Part shown: positions 13,600 to 13,856 of the stretch, one piece after another
Layout of the letters: each line of letters begins with the position of its first letter
Position numbering within the stretch: the first letter of the stretch is position 1
Assembly: GCA_002441865.1 (NCBI GenBank)
Contig: DJNY01000187.1
Span: 3,470-17,325, forward strand
DNA: 13,856 nucleotides
Reading direction: 5' to 3'
Origin: Lachnospiraceae bacterium UBA6452
Lineage (GTDB): Bacteria; Bacillota; Clostridia; Lachnospirales; Lachnospiraceae
The notes under the pieces: model-generated
Seen by the model: only the letters and a program-made list of their open reading frames with translations
Told to the model about the DNA's origin: nothing
Database searches by the model: none
Program-made: the position numbers and the translations under genes

Positions 13600-13856
13600 G
13601 TGATACAGGATATTGCACCAAAGAAGTTTTATAACCAGTTTGCAGCAAAGAAGCCATCGGCAAACAGCTGGATATTAAGTTTTTCCGATGGAAAGATACT
13701 TTATCGGGAAAAAGACGGAGAAATGGACTTTCTTACGTTTGGGCAGGTAGAAGCGCATTTCATGCAGGATAATGAAAAATCAGAACTTCCGGTATATATC
13801 TATTTATTTTCTATAGATGAAGAAGATCTCTTTTTAATGGATCTGCGGGATCAGAT
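13600..13856 (+). CDS. N-terminal fragment of a NUDIX/NAD(+) diphosphatase-like protein
   Basis: An open frame from GTG 13600 runs off the window end (85 codons seen). An AAGAAGG site lies seven bases upstream. The product begins V-I-Q-D-I-A-P-K-K-F-Y-N and continues with F-S-D-G-K-I-L-Y-R, F-x-Q-V and Y-L-F-S-I-D-E-E-D-L-F-L, which I recognise as the N-terminal region of NudC-like NUDIX hydrolases of Clostridia. The NUDIX box itself would lie beyond the window and cannot be checked. It follows hipA by 24 nt, but its base use returns to that of the upstream operons, so it probably is not part of the hipBA unit. Confidence 0.6.
   Translation, partial: MIQDIAPKKFYNQFAAKKPSANSWILSFSDGKILYREKDGEMDFLTFGQVEAHFMQDNEKSELPVYIYLFSIDEEDLFLMDLRDQ

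Overview
The window looks like a chromosomal segment from an anaerobic, moderately AT-rich Firmicute, most likely of the Lachnospiraceae (Blautia/Roseburia/Dorea type). This rests on strong AGGAGG-type ribosome sites, tightly packed same-strand operons, a Tad-pilus tail with two TadE-like pseudopilins, and a lone NUDIX hydrolase start. The assignment is inferred from gene content, not from a search. Every gene called lies on the + strand.

Layout: (1) About 24-2713 is the tail of a Tad/Flp pilus operon: a TadE-like pseudopilin with a double Cys/His tail, a prepilin peptidase, a second TadE-like pseudopilin and a DUF6382-type protein. The translation start of the first gene lies inside one arm of a 29-nt near-perfect inverted repeat whose other arm is 89 nt further on. 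(2) 2780-6280 is a five-gene operon: rhomboid protease, flavodoxin/SCP2 fusion, HIT protein, a DtxR/MntR-like regulator that has lost most metal ligands, and a TetR regulator. (3) 6281-6458 is a dense control region with a 36-bp perfect palindrome, a rho-independent terminator and a second palindrome. (4) 6459-11764 is a three-gene export-type operon: an MMPL/RND transporter, a large secreted LxxG-repeat protein translationally coupled to it, and a MntP-like small membrane protein, ended by a strong terminator. (5) 11851-13575 is a visibly more AT-rich hipBA toxin-antitoxin module behind a promoter with three evenly spaced palindromic operators. (6) 13600 to the end is the start of a NUDIX/NAD(+)-diphosphatase-like gene.

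How they fit together: the peptidase would mature the two pseudopilins for the Tad machine. The TetR regulator directly precedes the palindromes and the MMPL operon, so it is the obvious candidate controller of that operon. MMPL plus the secreted repeat protein looks like a transporter with an extracytoplasmic helical partner. hipBA looks like an acquired, self-regulated module sitting between the export operon and the NUDIX gene.

The observations most worth following are the inverted repeat over the first start codon, the MMPL/LxxG/MntP-like operon with its unusual leader, the ligand-poor DtxR-like protein, and the triple operator of hipBA.
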